Below, one piece after another: positions 17,136-25,078 of a stretch of 64,000 bases of DNA (the stretch's first letter is position 1; each line of letters begins with the position of its first letter). The position numbers and the translations under genes were made by a program. Source of the DNA: CAZXFH01 sp964640055 (GTDB lineage: Bacteria; Fidelibacterota; UBA2242; JAFGTP01). The notes under the pieces were generated by a model. The model was not told where the DNA came from, did not search any database, and worked only from the letters and a program-made list of their open reading frames with translations. The DNA lies in assembly GCA_964640055.1 (NCBI GenBank), contig CAZXFH010000003.1:52632-116631 (forward strand), written 5' to 3'.

Positions 17136-18269
17136 TTAAAGCTTAAATCTTAACGGTTTTTGTGCGCGATTACAGGGGAGATTTTTAGTGGAGTGGAGAC
17201 AGGCCAGCCAACGATAAAACAAGGCTGACAAGCCAACAATACCTTTGAACCAGCGAGCCGGATTGCGCACCAGTGGCATAATGTGATCTGCATAAAGAAT
17301 AGCAGAAAGGGTGTAGTGCACGCCGCCCAGGCTTCTTAGGCGTCGGGACAAATGCAGGGTTTCGCCAAAGGGTATCCAAGTATCGGCAATCCCATGGAGC
17401 AGAAAAACAGGTCGTTCCGTTGGTAGTGGACCGGTAAACAAATCCAGTTGAGATAAAATCTTTTTAAGTGCGACCTCATATTGACGGGCAGCCCAACTGT
17501 TCTGCAGCAAAGCCACTATGGCAGTCTGATCATCAGCCGGTAGATCCCGGGTTTTTTTTAACCCCCATGACCGTGGATAGATGAGCAATTCGGATAGCAA
17601 CCGTTTTATTTTGCTTGGCGGATCAGTAAAATTTTTAACCAGCGCGATCCGTAAGCCCGAATCCGGCCGGCGGTAGTGCCACTGGGTTTCACCGCTGAAT
17701 TTACCTTGAAAGGCAAAATGGGCCAGACGCCGCAAATTTGCCGCCGGGGCCAGCAGTAAAAAAGTGCCAATCTTGTCGGCCAGGGAATATTTCTTAAGGG
17801 CCAAAAGGAGTGGTAAACTGGCAAAATAGGCGCTGATGATGCCCACCTTGGGGAGCTGGATATAAGGCAATTCCACCACACCGGAAATGAAATTGGATAT
17901 TTTCCGAGCCACCACAGAACTGTTTTTCAGGTAGTCGTCCTGCTGAATATCGGGAATAATGACATGATATCCCAGCCATGCCAGGGTTTTGGCTATCTGT
18001 AATATAAAATTATCCGCATGGGCTTGGTATGTCTTGATTAACAGGATAAATGCTGGCCGTTTTTTTAAGGGAGACCGGCTATAACGCCATGCTTCGCTTT
18101 GCTGACCCTGATGATGGTTGATGGTAATCGGCTCTTTGCGTACCCGAGCACTGGAACGGAGGAGTGTGAGCCAGACGCCCTGCTGAGCGAGCAGCAAAGG
18201 GAGCGCAATTGATTTCAGGCGCAACCCACATAGTTGCAGAATATCGTGAAAAGTACGGGCTTGTTTCAT
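17136..18269 (-). CDS. Alpha/beta hydrolase-fold protein with altered nucleophile elbow
   Basis: 377 aa. The protein shows an alpha/beta-hydrolase layout: FILLIKTYQAHADNF (about 74-88), a strand-turn-helix VGIISAYFASLPLLLAL where the nucleophile Ser would sit, FLLHGIADTWIPFGET (about 291-306) bearing the acid Asp, and YADHIMPLV (about 328-336) bearing the His. The elbow reads S-A-Y-F-A rather than G-x-S-x-G, so activity may be altered or absent. A hydrophobic N-terminal patch (LKSIALPLLLAQQGVWL) may be membrane-associating. It is a single reverse gene between two forward units, with a divergent 123-bp promoter gap before the SpoU gene. Confidence 0.7.
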   Translation of the reverse strand: MKQARTFHDILQLCGLRLKSIALPLLLAQQGVWLTLLRSSARVRKEPITINHHQGQQSEAWRYSRSPLKKRPAFILLIKTYQAHADNFILQIAKTLAWLGYHVIIPDIQQDDYLKNSSVVARKISNFISGVVELPYIQLPKVGIISAYFASLPLLLALKKYSLADKIGTFLLLAPAANLRRLAHFAFQGKFSGETQWHYRRPDSGLRIALVKNFTDPPSKIKRLLSELLIYPRSWGLKKTRDLPADDQTAIVALLQNSWAARQYEVALKKILSQLDLFTGPLPTERPVFLLHGIADTWIPFGETLHLSRRLRSLGGVHYTLSAILYADHIMPLVRNPARWFKGIVGLSALFYRWLACLHSTKNLPCNRAQKPLRFKL

Positions 18270-18392
18270 TAGAATAGGATCGGTAATTTTTAAAGGTGGC
18301 TTGTCAAATTAACATAAAGTCGGTTTTAATTTACTGTAATTTTAGTTCAGAATCCAGGGTGAATATCCCCTCGGGGTGGAGCAACCAGCCCA

Positions 18393-19226
18393 ATGCAGCC
18401 CCCCGGTTTTTTTCTTATCACTAAAAATGTGGCTCTAATGGTTCAGAACTTTATTTCAAAAACAATGTCCCGCGCAGAAAAAAGCGAGTTGCGCGCCTTA
18501 GGTCAAAAGAAATACCGCTATCGGTATCAGCGCTTTCTGGTGGAGGGCATTAAACTACTGGCAGAAGCCTTAAAGGCCGGATTTCCGCTGGAGAGTATCT
18601 ATGTGGCCAGTGAGCGGTTTGAGTCGATTACTAAACAACTGGACAAAGGATTTGAATCCGGCCGGTCAAACCTTTACCGGGTTCCCTATTCCGATATTCA
18701 ACAAATAACCCACCTAAAGCACCCCGAAGGTCTGTGTGCCACCGCCAGAATACCCCAACAAGGGCTTCGCACCCCGGCGCTAGGCGCCCCCCCGGCTATA
18801 TATTTATGGGAAGTAAATGATCCCGGGAATTTAGGAACCATACTGAGGACAGCCCTCTGGTTTAATGTTAAACAGGTAATTTTATCGCCGAACGCGGTTG
18901 ATCCTTTCAGCCCTAAGGTTGTGCGGGCGTCTATGGGAGCAATTTTCAGGATTAATCTCAGGCGAGAGATCGCTTTTGAGGCTTTATTGGCGACCGCCCG
19001 TCAGACCGGTTTTTCGCTGACCGCTATAGACCTAGAAGGCCTGGATATAACCCAAGCCCGATTGAATCCAGAAGCAATCCTCTGTTTCGGTAGCGAAACC
19101 CATGGGTTGCCGGATTTTATAAAGCAGAAGGTGGATAATATTATTACGATCCCTAAATTAGGGCAGGGAGACTCCCTCAACTTAGGGGTTTCCGCCGGGA
19201 TCGTATTGAAAGAAATAATGACTTAA
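18393..19226 (+). CDS. SpoU/TrmH family RNA 2'-O-methyltransferase
   Basis: 277 aa from 18393; in-frame ATGs at 18438 and 18465 are equally plausible starts, since none has a strong ribosome site. Residues about 30-55 (LGQKKYRYRYQRFLVEGIKLLAEAL) match the substrate-binding N-terminal domain. The SPOUT catalytic domain shows VNDPGNLGTILRTALWFN (the N-PGN-G motif 1), SPKVVRASMGAIFRI (motif 2), and CFGSETHGLPDF...ITIPKLGQGDSLNLGVSAGIVLKE (motif 3, with GSE-HG-P and SLN-S). The family methylates ribose 2'-OH in rRNA or tRNA; the target is not predictable here. First gene of a forward run. Confidence 0.9.
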   Translation: MQPPGFFLITKNVALMVQNFISKTMSRAEKSELRALGQKKYRYRYQRFLVEGIKLLAEALKAGFPLESIYVASERFESITKQLDKGFESGRSNLYRVPYSDIQQITHLKHPEGLCATARIPQQGLRTPALGAPPAIYLWEVNDPGNLGTILRTALWFNVKQVILSPNAVDPFSPKVVRASMGAIFRINLRREIAFEALLATARQTGFSLTAIDLEGLDITQARLNPEAILCFGSETHGLPDFIKQKVDNIITIPKLGQGDSLNLGVSAGIVLKEIMT

Positions 19227-19242
19227 CCGGAAGGGAGAGACT

Positions 19243-19800
19243 TTGATTTGGCATATTATTTTCATGGTATTGGTCATGGTTGCCAGTGACAGCGCCAATG
19301 TAGCTGCTGCTAATAGTTCTCTGGTAGGGAAAAAGGCACCGAAGTTTTATGCAAAACGACTGAATGATGAGGATTTTTTCCTGAGCCACCGGGTTGGCGA
19401 CCGGGCGCGGCCGCAAATGAAAGCACCCTTGGTCATTAGTTTTTTTACGACGACTTGTATTCCCTGTCGCCAGGAAATTCCCTGTTTGATGGAGCTGGAG
19501 CAGCAATATCCTCAAATTGGGTTTTATCTGGTAAATATCGGTGAGAAAAAAGAGCGGATAAACAAATATGTCAATAAAATGAGGTATCGTTTACCGGTAT
19601 TGCTGGATAAATATGGTATGATCGCGGAAAAATATCAGGCTCAGGTAACTCCTACCCTAGTGATCATATCAGAGGAGCAGGAGGTTCTGTTTTATAAACG
19701 TGGGTTTAATAAGGCTCAGGCCGCAACCCTAAGGCTACAAATGGCGGCCCTGTTTGGCGCGCCAGACTCAACGGCCGGAGAATCCGGGGGGCAAAAATGA
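19243..19800 (+). CDS. TlpA/ResA-like thioredoxin-fold protein
   Basis: 185 aa with a TTG start at 19243, supported by GGGAGAG 6 nt upstream. An N-terminal hydrophobic segment serves as signal peptide or anchor. The redox motif is TTTCIPCRQEIP (CxxC), with the downstream cis-proline in AQVTPTLVII, as in envelope thioredoxins of the AhpC/TSA-TlpA type. It likely reduces or isomerises disulfides in the periplasm. It follows the SpoU gene by 16 nt and overlaps the CPBP gene by 4 nt, so it is co-translated with a membrane protease-like partner. Confidence 0.86.
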   Translation: MIWHIIFMVLVMVASDSANVAAANSSLVGKKAPKFYAKRLNDEDFFLSHRVGDRARPQMKAPLVISFFTTTCIPCRQEIPCLMELEQQYPQIGFYLVNIGEKKERINKYVNKMRYRLPVLLDKYGMIAEKYQAQVTPTLVIISEEQEVLFYKRGFNKAQAATLRLQMAALFGAPDSTAGESGGQK

Positions 19801-20630
19801 CACACCTGATCCCCCAAATTAAAACCGCCCTATTACTGCTTTTGTTGGGTGTAATAATCGGATCCCTGATTTCTATGGTGGTCATCGCTCTTTTTCTGGG
19901 ATCCCTGGCGGAAACCCAAGGAATGCATACCGCGCTCTTTTTGGGTGAACTCTTTATCCCGCTACCGATTCTAATCTGGGCCAATCGTCACAAAGAAAGT
20001 TTCCAAGCCACCTTTCGCATCAATAAAATCAGCTGCCCTACCGGGTTGCGCTTAATCCCGCTCGGAGTGGGTCTGGTAATCGTTACGGACGAGTTGGATC
20101 GTCTGATTCGTCTTTTCTGGGAGCCGCCTGAAAATTTTGCGCAGATTCAAGAGATAATGATCATGACCGGTCCCTGGAGCGCCATTTTTATCCTGGGCGT
20201 GGTGGTTGTTCTGGCACCGCTCTTTGAAGAGTTGGTTTTCCGGGGCTTTTTTCAACGAATCATGGAATACCGCACGGATGTCACCAAGGCGGTATTGTAT
20301 TCGGCCTTACTCTTTACGCTGGTACATTTTAATCCCTGGTGGGCCATCCAAATATATGTAGTGGGCTTTTTTCTGGCCTATGTTGCCTGGCGCAGTAATT
20401 CGATCTGGAGTTCCTTTGGCTTACATGCTTTGAATAATGGCGTTGCGGTCTGGTTCGCCCATCAAAGCACGGAGAGCCTGGACTGGTATTTATGGCATGG
20501 ACATGTCCAGCCCCTCATCCTGATGGTGGGTATGGGGCTGTTATTTTTCGGGATGCGAGCCTTTATAAGTAAAACGCCGGTGGTGGCACGCGATAATAAT
20601 GTAATCCTGGCTGAGGAGGTTGAGGATTAA
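19797..20630 (+). CDS. CPBP family intramembrane metalloprotease
   Basis: 277 aa, polytopic. It starts by ATGA overlap with the TlpA-like gene. Motif 1 is FEELVFRGFFQRIME (EExxxR), motif 2 is LFTLVHFNPWW with its conserved His, and motif 3 is GLHALNNGVAVWF (HxxxN). These are the glutamate and histidine residues of CPBP/Rce1-like (Abi) enzymes. Roughly seven transmembrane segments are visible. Prokaryotic CPBP proteins have roles in bacteriocin self-immunity or envelope protein processing; no bacteriocin gene is nearby, so a housekeeping role is as likely. Confidence 0.9.
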   Translation: MTHLIPQIKTALLLLLLGVIIGSLISMVVIALFLGSLAETQGMHTALFLGELFIPLPILIWANRHKESFQATFRINKISCPTGLRLIPLGVGLVIVTDELDRLIRLFWEPPENFAQIQEIMIMTGPWSAIFILGVVVVLAPLFEELVFRGFFQRIMEYRTDVTKAVLYSALLFTLVHFNPWWAIQIYVVGFFLAYVAWRSNSIWSSFGLHALNNGVAVWFAHQSTESLDWYLWHGHVQPLILMVGMGLLFFGMRAFISKTPVVARDNNVILAEEVED

Positions 20631-20661
20631 TTTAGAAGGATTAAATTCGGAGGGAAATTAA

Positions 20662-22032
20662 ATGCTGGACAGAGAATTTATGGTGTTGTTGGGAACATTT
20701 CGACGGTTAGTCCGGCGCAACGCCAAGACCAACTTAATTAAGGTGGTCCGCAAGACACATGCTGCCGATCTGGCAACTTTATTCCGTTCATTCACCGAAT
20801 CAGAACGTAATTATGTATTTGATTTAATCCCTGAACTCCAGTATAAAGCCCGGGTGTTATCTGAAGTGGACGAAAAGATATTGCAGGATTTGCTAGAGAA
20901 TCTGGATCCGGCGACCATTGTCAAATTATTGGGTGAGATGGCACCCGATGACCAAGCTGATATTGTGGCTAATTTACCGAAAGAATTAGAGCAAAAAGTC
21001 TTTGACTTGATGAGCAGGCGGGAATCGGCTGATCTGGAAGAACTCATGATGTATCCACCGGAGTCTGCGGGTGGAATCATGATTCCCTCGCCCTTTAAAA
21101 TGAAAGAGGAAGATACTGTCCGGGATGCGATTGATTCCCTGCAGCGGCAGGAAGATTTAGAGATGGTTTTTTATGTCTATGTGGTTGACGAACATAATAA
21201 ATTAAGTGGTGTGCTACCTCTGCGGCAGCTGCTGACCGTTGTTCCCCATACTAAATTACGAGAAATAATGAATACTAAAGTAATTAGTGTGAAACCCGAA
21301 ACCGACCAGGAAGAAGTTGCGCGCATAATCAGCCGGTACGATCTGCTGGCCATTCCGGTGACTGATAAAGAAAACAAGCTGCTGGGTATTGTTACGGTGG
21401 ATGATATTATTGATGTGTTACGTGAGGAAGCCACCGAGGATTTTCTGCAGATGGCCGGGGTGGGTAAGGACCGCGAAATATTATTAAAATCACCCTATGA
21501 AGAGACTAAAATGAGGTTACCGTGGTTGTTTGCCACTTTTATCGGCGGTGTTATTGTCTCCATGATCGTGAGTGGCTTTGGAGACCTGATTAACCAGTTT
21601 GTCTTATTAGCGGCTTTTATGCCCATTACCGCGGGTATGGCCGGCAATGTGGCCACCCAGTCTTCGACGATCATGGTGCGCGGTATTGCCACAGGGCGGG
21701 TAAATATTAACCAAATCGCCCGGGTGTTATTCCGGGAAACGAAAATCGGGTTATTATTAGGCCTGGTCTATGGCATCCTCCTTGCACTGTTCAGTATTAT
21801 CTTTTATCATGTTCAGGCAGAATATGTTTTTCGTTTGGCAGGCTCTATTGGTGTTTCGCTGATGTTTGCCATTTTGATTGCTGCAACCATGGGGACCCTG
21901 ACCCCTATGCTGCTAAACCGGTTTAATATTGATCCTGCGGTTGCTACGGGGCCCCTGGTCACTACCATTGGAGATATGTTGAGTGTGACAATCTATTTCT
22001 CAATCGCTGTCTTATTGTTGACTAAAATATAG
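20662..22032 (+). CDS. mgtE: Magnesium transporter MgtE
   Basis: 456 aa, the full family length. The N-domain (helical superfamily, about 15-125: HAADLATLFRS, LLGEMAPDDQADIVANLP) precedes two CBS domains (about 130-255: MMYPPESAGGIMIPSPF is the family hallmark, then VDDIIDVLREEATEDFLQMAG). A plug helix and five C-terminal transmembrane helices follow, including PWLFATFIGGVIVSMI and AFMPITAGMAGNVATQSSTI with the selectivity segment GNVATQSS, and VATGPLVTTIGDMLSVTIYFS. It imports Mg2+ under control of cytosolic Mg2+ bound to the CBS and N domains. It is 31 nt after the CPBP gene with GGAGGG upstream of the ATG. Confidence 0.95.
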   Translation: MLDREFMVLLGTFRRLVRRNAKTNLIKVVRKTHAADLATLFRSFTESERNYVFDLIPELQYKARVLSEVDEKILQDLLENLDPATIVKLLGEMAPDDQADIVANLPKELEQKVFDLMSRRESADLEELMMYPPESAGGIMIPSPFKMKEEDTVRDAIDSLQRQEDLEMVFYVYVVDEHNKLSGVLPLRQLLTVVPHTKLREIMNTKVISVKPETDQEEVARIISRYDLLAIPVTDKENKLLGIVTVDDIIDVLREEATEDFLQMAGVGKDREILLKSPYEETKMRLPWLFATFIGGVIVSMIVSGFGDLINQFVLLAAFMPITAGMAGNVATQSSTIMVRGIATGRVNINQIARVLFRETKIGLLLGLVYGILLALFSIIFYHVQAEYVFRLAGSIGVSLMFAILIAATMGTLTPMLLNRFNIDPAVATGPLVTTIGDMLSVTIYFSIAVLLLTKI

Positions 22033-22033
22033 T

Positions 22034-23149
22034 ATGAGCGGGTTGTTTTACTTTGCGCTTGTATTTACCCTGATCTACTGTATAACGCTGTTTGTTTTTT
22101 GGATCGGGCTGTTCCGGCCGTCGGCCCCCCGTTCGGATTTAAAACCAGGGGTCAGTGTTATCGTTGCCGTAAAAAATGAAGCAACCAATTTGGCCCCCCT
22201 GGTCAATAACCTTACCACACAGGACTATTCCCAAGATTTATATGAGATTATCCTGGTGGATAATGATTCCACTGACAACACCTATCAGCTAATTAAAAAA
22301 TATGAGCAAGATATCGCTAATGTACGAGCTTACTCTACCCGGGAGATTCATTCCGAGTATGAGTTTAAAAAGGAAGCCCTGGATTTGGGAATTCGCCAGG
22401 CCAAGGGTGAAATAATTCTGGAAACCGATGCGGATACCCAAATGAGGTCCAGTTGGATTAGCACAATGGTGAGCTATTTTAGCCCTGAAGTTGGCATGGT
22501 TGTGGGCTTTACAGCGATTGAAAACCACCCAACCGTTTTTACTCAATTGCAAACGCTGGACTATTTGTTGTTGATGGCTGCGGCGCGGGGAACTATCAAT
22601 CTGGGGATATTTTGGGGCTGCAGTGCTTCCAATTTCGCTTTCCGTAAGGCCCTTTATCACCAGATAGGGGGATACCATGACATCGCGGACCGGGTCGGGG
22701 GGGACGATTCTCTGTTTCTGCAGCTCGTAAGTAAAAAAGCCCATACCCGGGTTCGGTTTGCCGACGCGCCTGGCGCCTGGGTAAAAACCAAACCGGCAAC
22801 CAATGCTTTTCATTTTTTACGGCAGCGGATGCGATGGGCTTCTTATGCTAATTATGCTCACCGTTTAACCCCGGCCTTTTTCAGTGTAGCCGTCGTAACC
22901 TTTTTGGCCAATTTGGCTCCTTTATTGTTTGTTGCCCTCTTGCTCTGCGGTTCAGCTACCTTTGTATGGACAGTTATTTTAATTGGCCTGAAATTTATCT
23001 GTGAAGGCAGTTTGGCCTGGCAGGCGACCCGCCTGTTTGGATATCAGTATTTACGGAAACTTTTTCCTTTATGGTTCCTGGTCCAGATGCCTTATATTGT
23101 CATTATGGGAATTTTGAGCTTTGTTGGCAATCGAGCCCGTTGGTCATGA
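22034..23149 (+). CDS. Membrane-bound family 2 glycosyltransferase
   Basis: 371 aa, one nucleotide after the mgtE stop. One N-terminal transmembrane helix precedes a GT-A domain: VSVIVAVKNEATNLAPLV (nucleotide binding), ILVDNDSTDNTYQ, the DxD ETDADTQ, GGDDSLFLQL (acid/base ED region), and QRMRWASYA (QxxRW). Three to four transmembrane helices follow. This arrangement is typical of processive or dolichol/polyprenol-linked GT2 enzymes involved in surface polysaccharides. It converges on the Wzi-like outer membrane gene, compatible with a role in exopolysaccharide or capsule (inference). Confidence 0.9.
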   Translation: MSGLFYFALVFTLIYCITLFVFWIGLFRPSAPRSDLKPGVSVIVAVKNEATNLAPLVNNLTTQDYSQDLYEIILVDNDSTDNTYQLIKKYEQDIANVRAYSTREIHSEYEFKKEALDLGIRQAKGEIILETDADTQMRSSWISTMVSYFSPEVGMVVGFTAIENHPTVFTQLQTLDYLLLMAAARGTINLGIFWGCSASNFAFRKALYHQIGGYHDIADRVGGDDSLFLQLVSKKAHTRVRFADAPGAWVKTKPATNAFHFLRQRMRWASYANYAHRLTPAFFSVAVVTFLANLAPLLFVALLLCGSATFVWTVILIGLKFICEGSLAWQATRLFGYQYLRKLFPLWFLVQMPYIVIMGILSFVGNRARWS

Positions 23150-23161
23150 CGAGAGCCGTGT

Positions 23162-24844
23162 TTATAAATCCAGTACCATTCCCAGACTCAGAAAAAAATG
23201 ATTAGCGGAATGGTCTCCAGCGGATAGGCAGGAAAGATGCGCTAGAATAAAGGCATCATTGGCCCATTCATAGGCATAGCGCAAGTCAAATTGCCAAACA
23301 GTTTTGATCTTGCCCATCAACCATTGAGTGGCCTGGTCATAATCCGGATTACGCTGGGTATAGCGGGTCGCGATGTTTCCGCCCCAAGTGTTATTTTCGG
23401 TATCATGTCCGTGTTGCCAATAGCGGGATTCTAACGTTAACCGATTGCGCGCATTCAGATAGACCCTGGATTTCAGAAACCACAGCTGGGTATTGGGCCC
23501 GTAAGGAAATCCCAGGCTTTTACCACCATGAGTATAATTGGTGGTTAAAAATTTGTGCGTATAGGTCCAGGGACGGAGGGCACTGTATTCCAGCTGGCAA
23601 TCGACTAAACGGCCACCCAGGGTCGTTGACCAGCGACTACCGATTTGCAGGGCATGTTTATTAGCCCACGATTGGCTGAAGAGTTCGAACCAGTTTAGTT
23701 CATCCAGGAACCAGGTGCCATAGAGGGTTAAATTAGTCAAGAGCTGGGTCTCGAAATCAAAGGCCATCAGTAGGTTATCACGGTCTCCGCGGGCGTGTTC
23801 AACTGAAAAGAAAAAATTAAAAGGTATCAAATAGTCAAAATCCACATTACGGTCGCCATAAATGATCATTTCCGACCAGGCAACGTGCGTGGTCGCATTG
23901 AATAAAGGCAGCTCGAAACGGTGGGCCACAAAATATTTGGCGCGGTTGCGCAGGGATAGCGGGACATTGCGCACCAGGGAACTGTCATTTAACAATGAGC
24001 CATGTAAAAAATTGAATTCCACCTTTTTTAGTCGCCCCTTGAATTTGAAATATGCAAAGGCGCCGGGATTATCAGAGAGGATCAGGTTGTTTTCTCGGCC
24101 GGGTCCCCAGAGGGTGGGTTGCCGGTAGAGCCCCAGGGAAAACCCCGGGCGCTGATATACTAAAGATGAGTGGTAGTTGTCATAGTAATAAAATCCGGAT
24201 AGGGATGTGTAACTGGCACCAATATCGCTCCGCTCGAGGGGGGGGAAGTGCGCACTTTTCTGCAGCACTGTCCAATAAAATCGTGCTGAAGCAGAAAGAT
24301 GGGAGCCCAACTGACTGCGCAGGGAATAGACATCTGAAATTAGCCCGCGGGGATGACCGTCACGTAGTTCTGGTTGGATTCTGAGCCGGGCATCTCCCCA
24401 TACAAATCGATCCTGTTCTTCATATATGAACAAATGTTTTTCTTCTGATTGGGCTTTATAAATAAAAAGATTCTTTAACCGCTGTTGTAGATAGGTTTTA
24501 TCGTAAAATGGTGCCGTAAAATTTTGTGTGGGGTGTAGATCGGTGTGGGGTTGGGCCGTTAATTCCCACCGATAATCTGCGATAAACTCATCCAGCAGGG
24601 AGCGCTCAAGGACATTTAGTTGCCTCCGTTTGGCATTAATTTCTTTTAAAATGGTAGTGATTTCCGACCGGTTAAAGGGCAGCGTGCCGTCATAGAGATT
24701 AGGCACCAGACGTCGGGTTTCCATTCGTTTCAAAAAGTCATATACCGGATCATCAAGCGGCACGGGCAATCCACTACCGGATAGCAGCTGTGTCAAACCA
24801 ACACCGATTAGCAGTCCGATTAGGTGTCGTTTAATAGGTTCCAT
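23162..24844 (-). CDS. Wzi-like outer-membrane capsule assembly protein
   Basis: 560 aa. A signal peptide-like N-terminus (about 1-27) is followed by LDDPVYDFLKRMETRRL and LPFNRSEITTILKEI, the typical periplasmic N-terminal alpha segment of proteins annotated as 'capsule assembly protein Wzi' in FCB bacteria. The rest alternates aromatic and polar residues and ends in FLSLGMVLDL, as expected for a beta-barrel (Wzi is an 18-strand barrel lectin that anchors capsule in E. coli). The N-terminal part and barrel character support the call; a capsule-binding role here is inference. The downstream end converges with the GT2 gene with a 12-nt gap. Confidence 0.7.
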   Translation of the reverse strand: MEPIKRHLIGLLIGVGLTQLLSGSGLPVPLDDPVYDFLKRMETRRLVPNLYDGTLPFNRSEITTILKEINAKRRQLNVLERSLLDEFIADYRWELTAQPHTDLHPTQNFTAPFYDKTYLQQRLKNLFIYKAQSEEKHLFIYEEQDRFVWGDARLRIQPELRDGHPRGLISDVYSLRSQLGSHLSASARFYWTVLQKSAHFPPLERSDIGASYTSLSGFYYYDNYHSSLVYQRPGFSLGLYRQPTLWGPGRENNLILSDNPGAFAYFKFKGRLKKVEFNFLHGSLLNDSSLVRNVPLSLRNRAKYFVAHRFELPLFNATTHVAWSEMIIYGDRNVDFDYLIPFNFFFSVEHARGDRDNLLMAFDFETQLLTNLTLYGTWFLDELNWFELFSQSWANKHALQIGSRWSTTLGGRLVDCQLEYSALRPWTYTHKFLTTNYTHGGKSLGFPYGPNTQLWFLKSRVYLNARNRLTLESRYWQHGHDTENNTWGGNIATRYTQRNPDYDQATQWLMGKIKTVWQFDLRYAYEWANDAFILAHLSCLSAGDHSANHFFLSLGMVLDL

Positions 24845-24913
24845 CGTTAGAAATTTACTTAACTGGGCTTAAGAATAAAATTATTTTATCTATTGAAAAG
24901 GATTTTTTAGATC

Positions 24914-24931
24914 GGATAGCCGATGCTATCC
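24914..24931. repeat. Small palindrome upstream of the hybrid kinase gene
   Basis: GGATAGC (24914-24920) and GCTATCC (24925-24931) form a perfect 7-bp stem around CGAT. It lies in the 234-bp divergent region (24845-25078) between the Wzi-like gene and the hybrid histidine kinase. There is no T-tract on either side, so it is more likely a protein-binding site than a terminator. The rest of this gap is AT-rich without a clear promoter call. Confidence 0.3.
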
Positions 24932-25078
24932 AGTCATGATTCATCCCTGTAATTGGTTAAAAACGTGATCTGGGGCTCAGTTAAGTCAGGCAGGCCTGAA
25001 TTTGTTTTTTAGATTTTGATATATTTTAATAGATTGTATTCGGAGCCGCTTAGTAATTATAAAATTGATGGTTAAATA

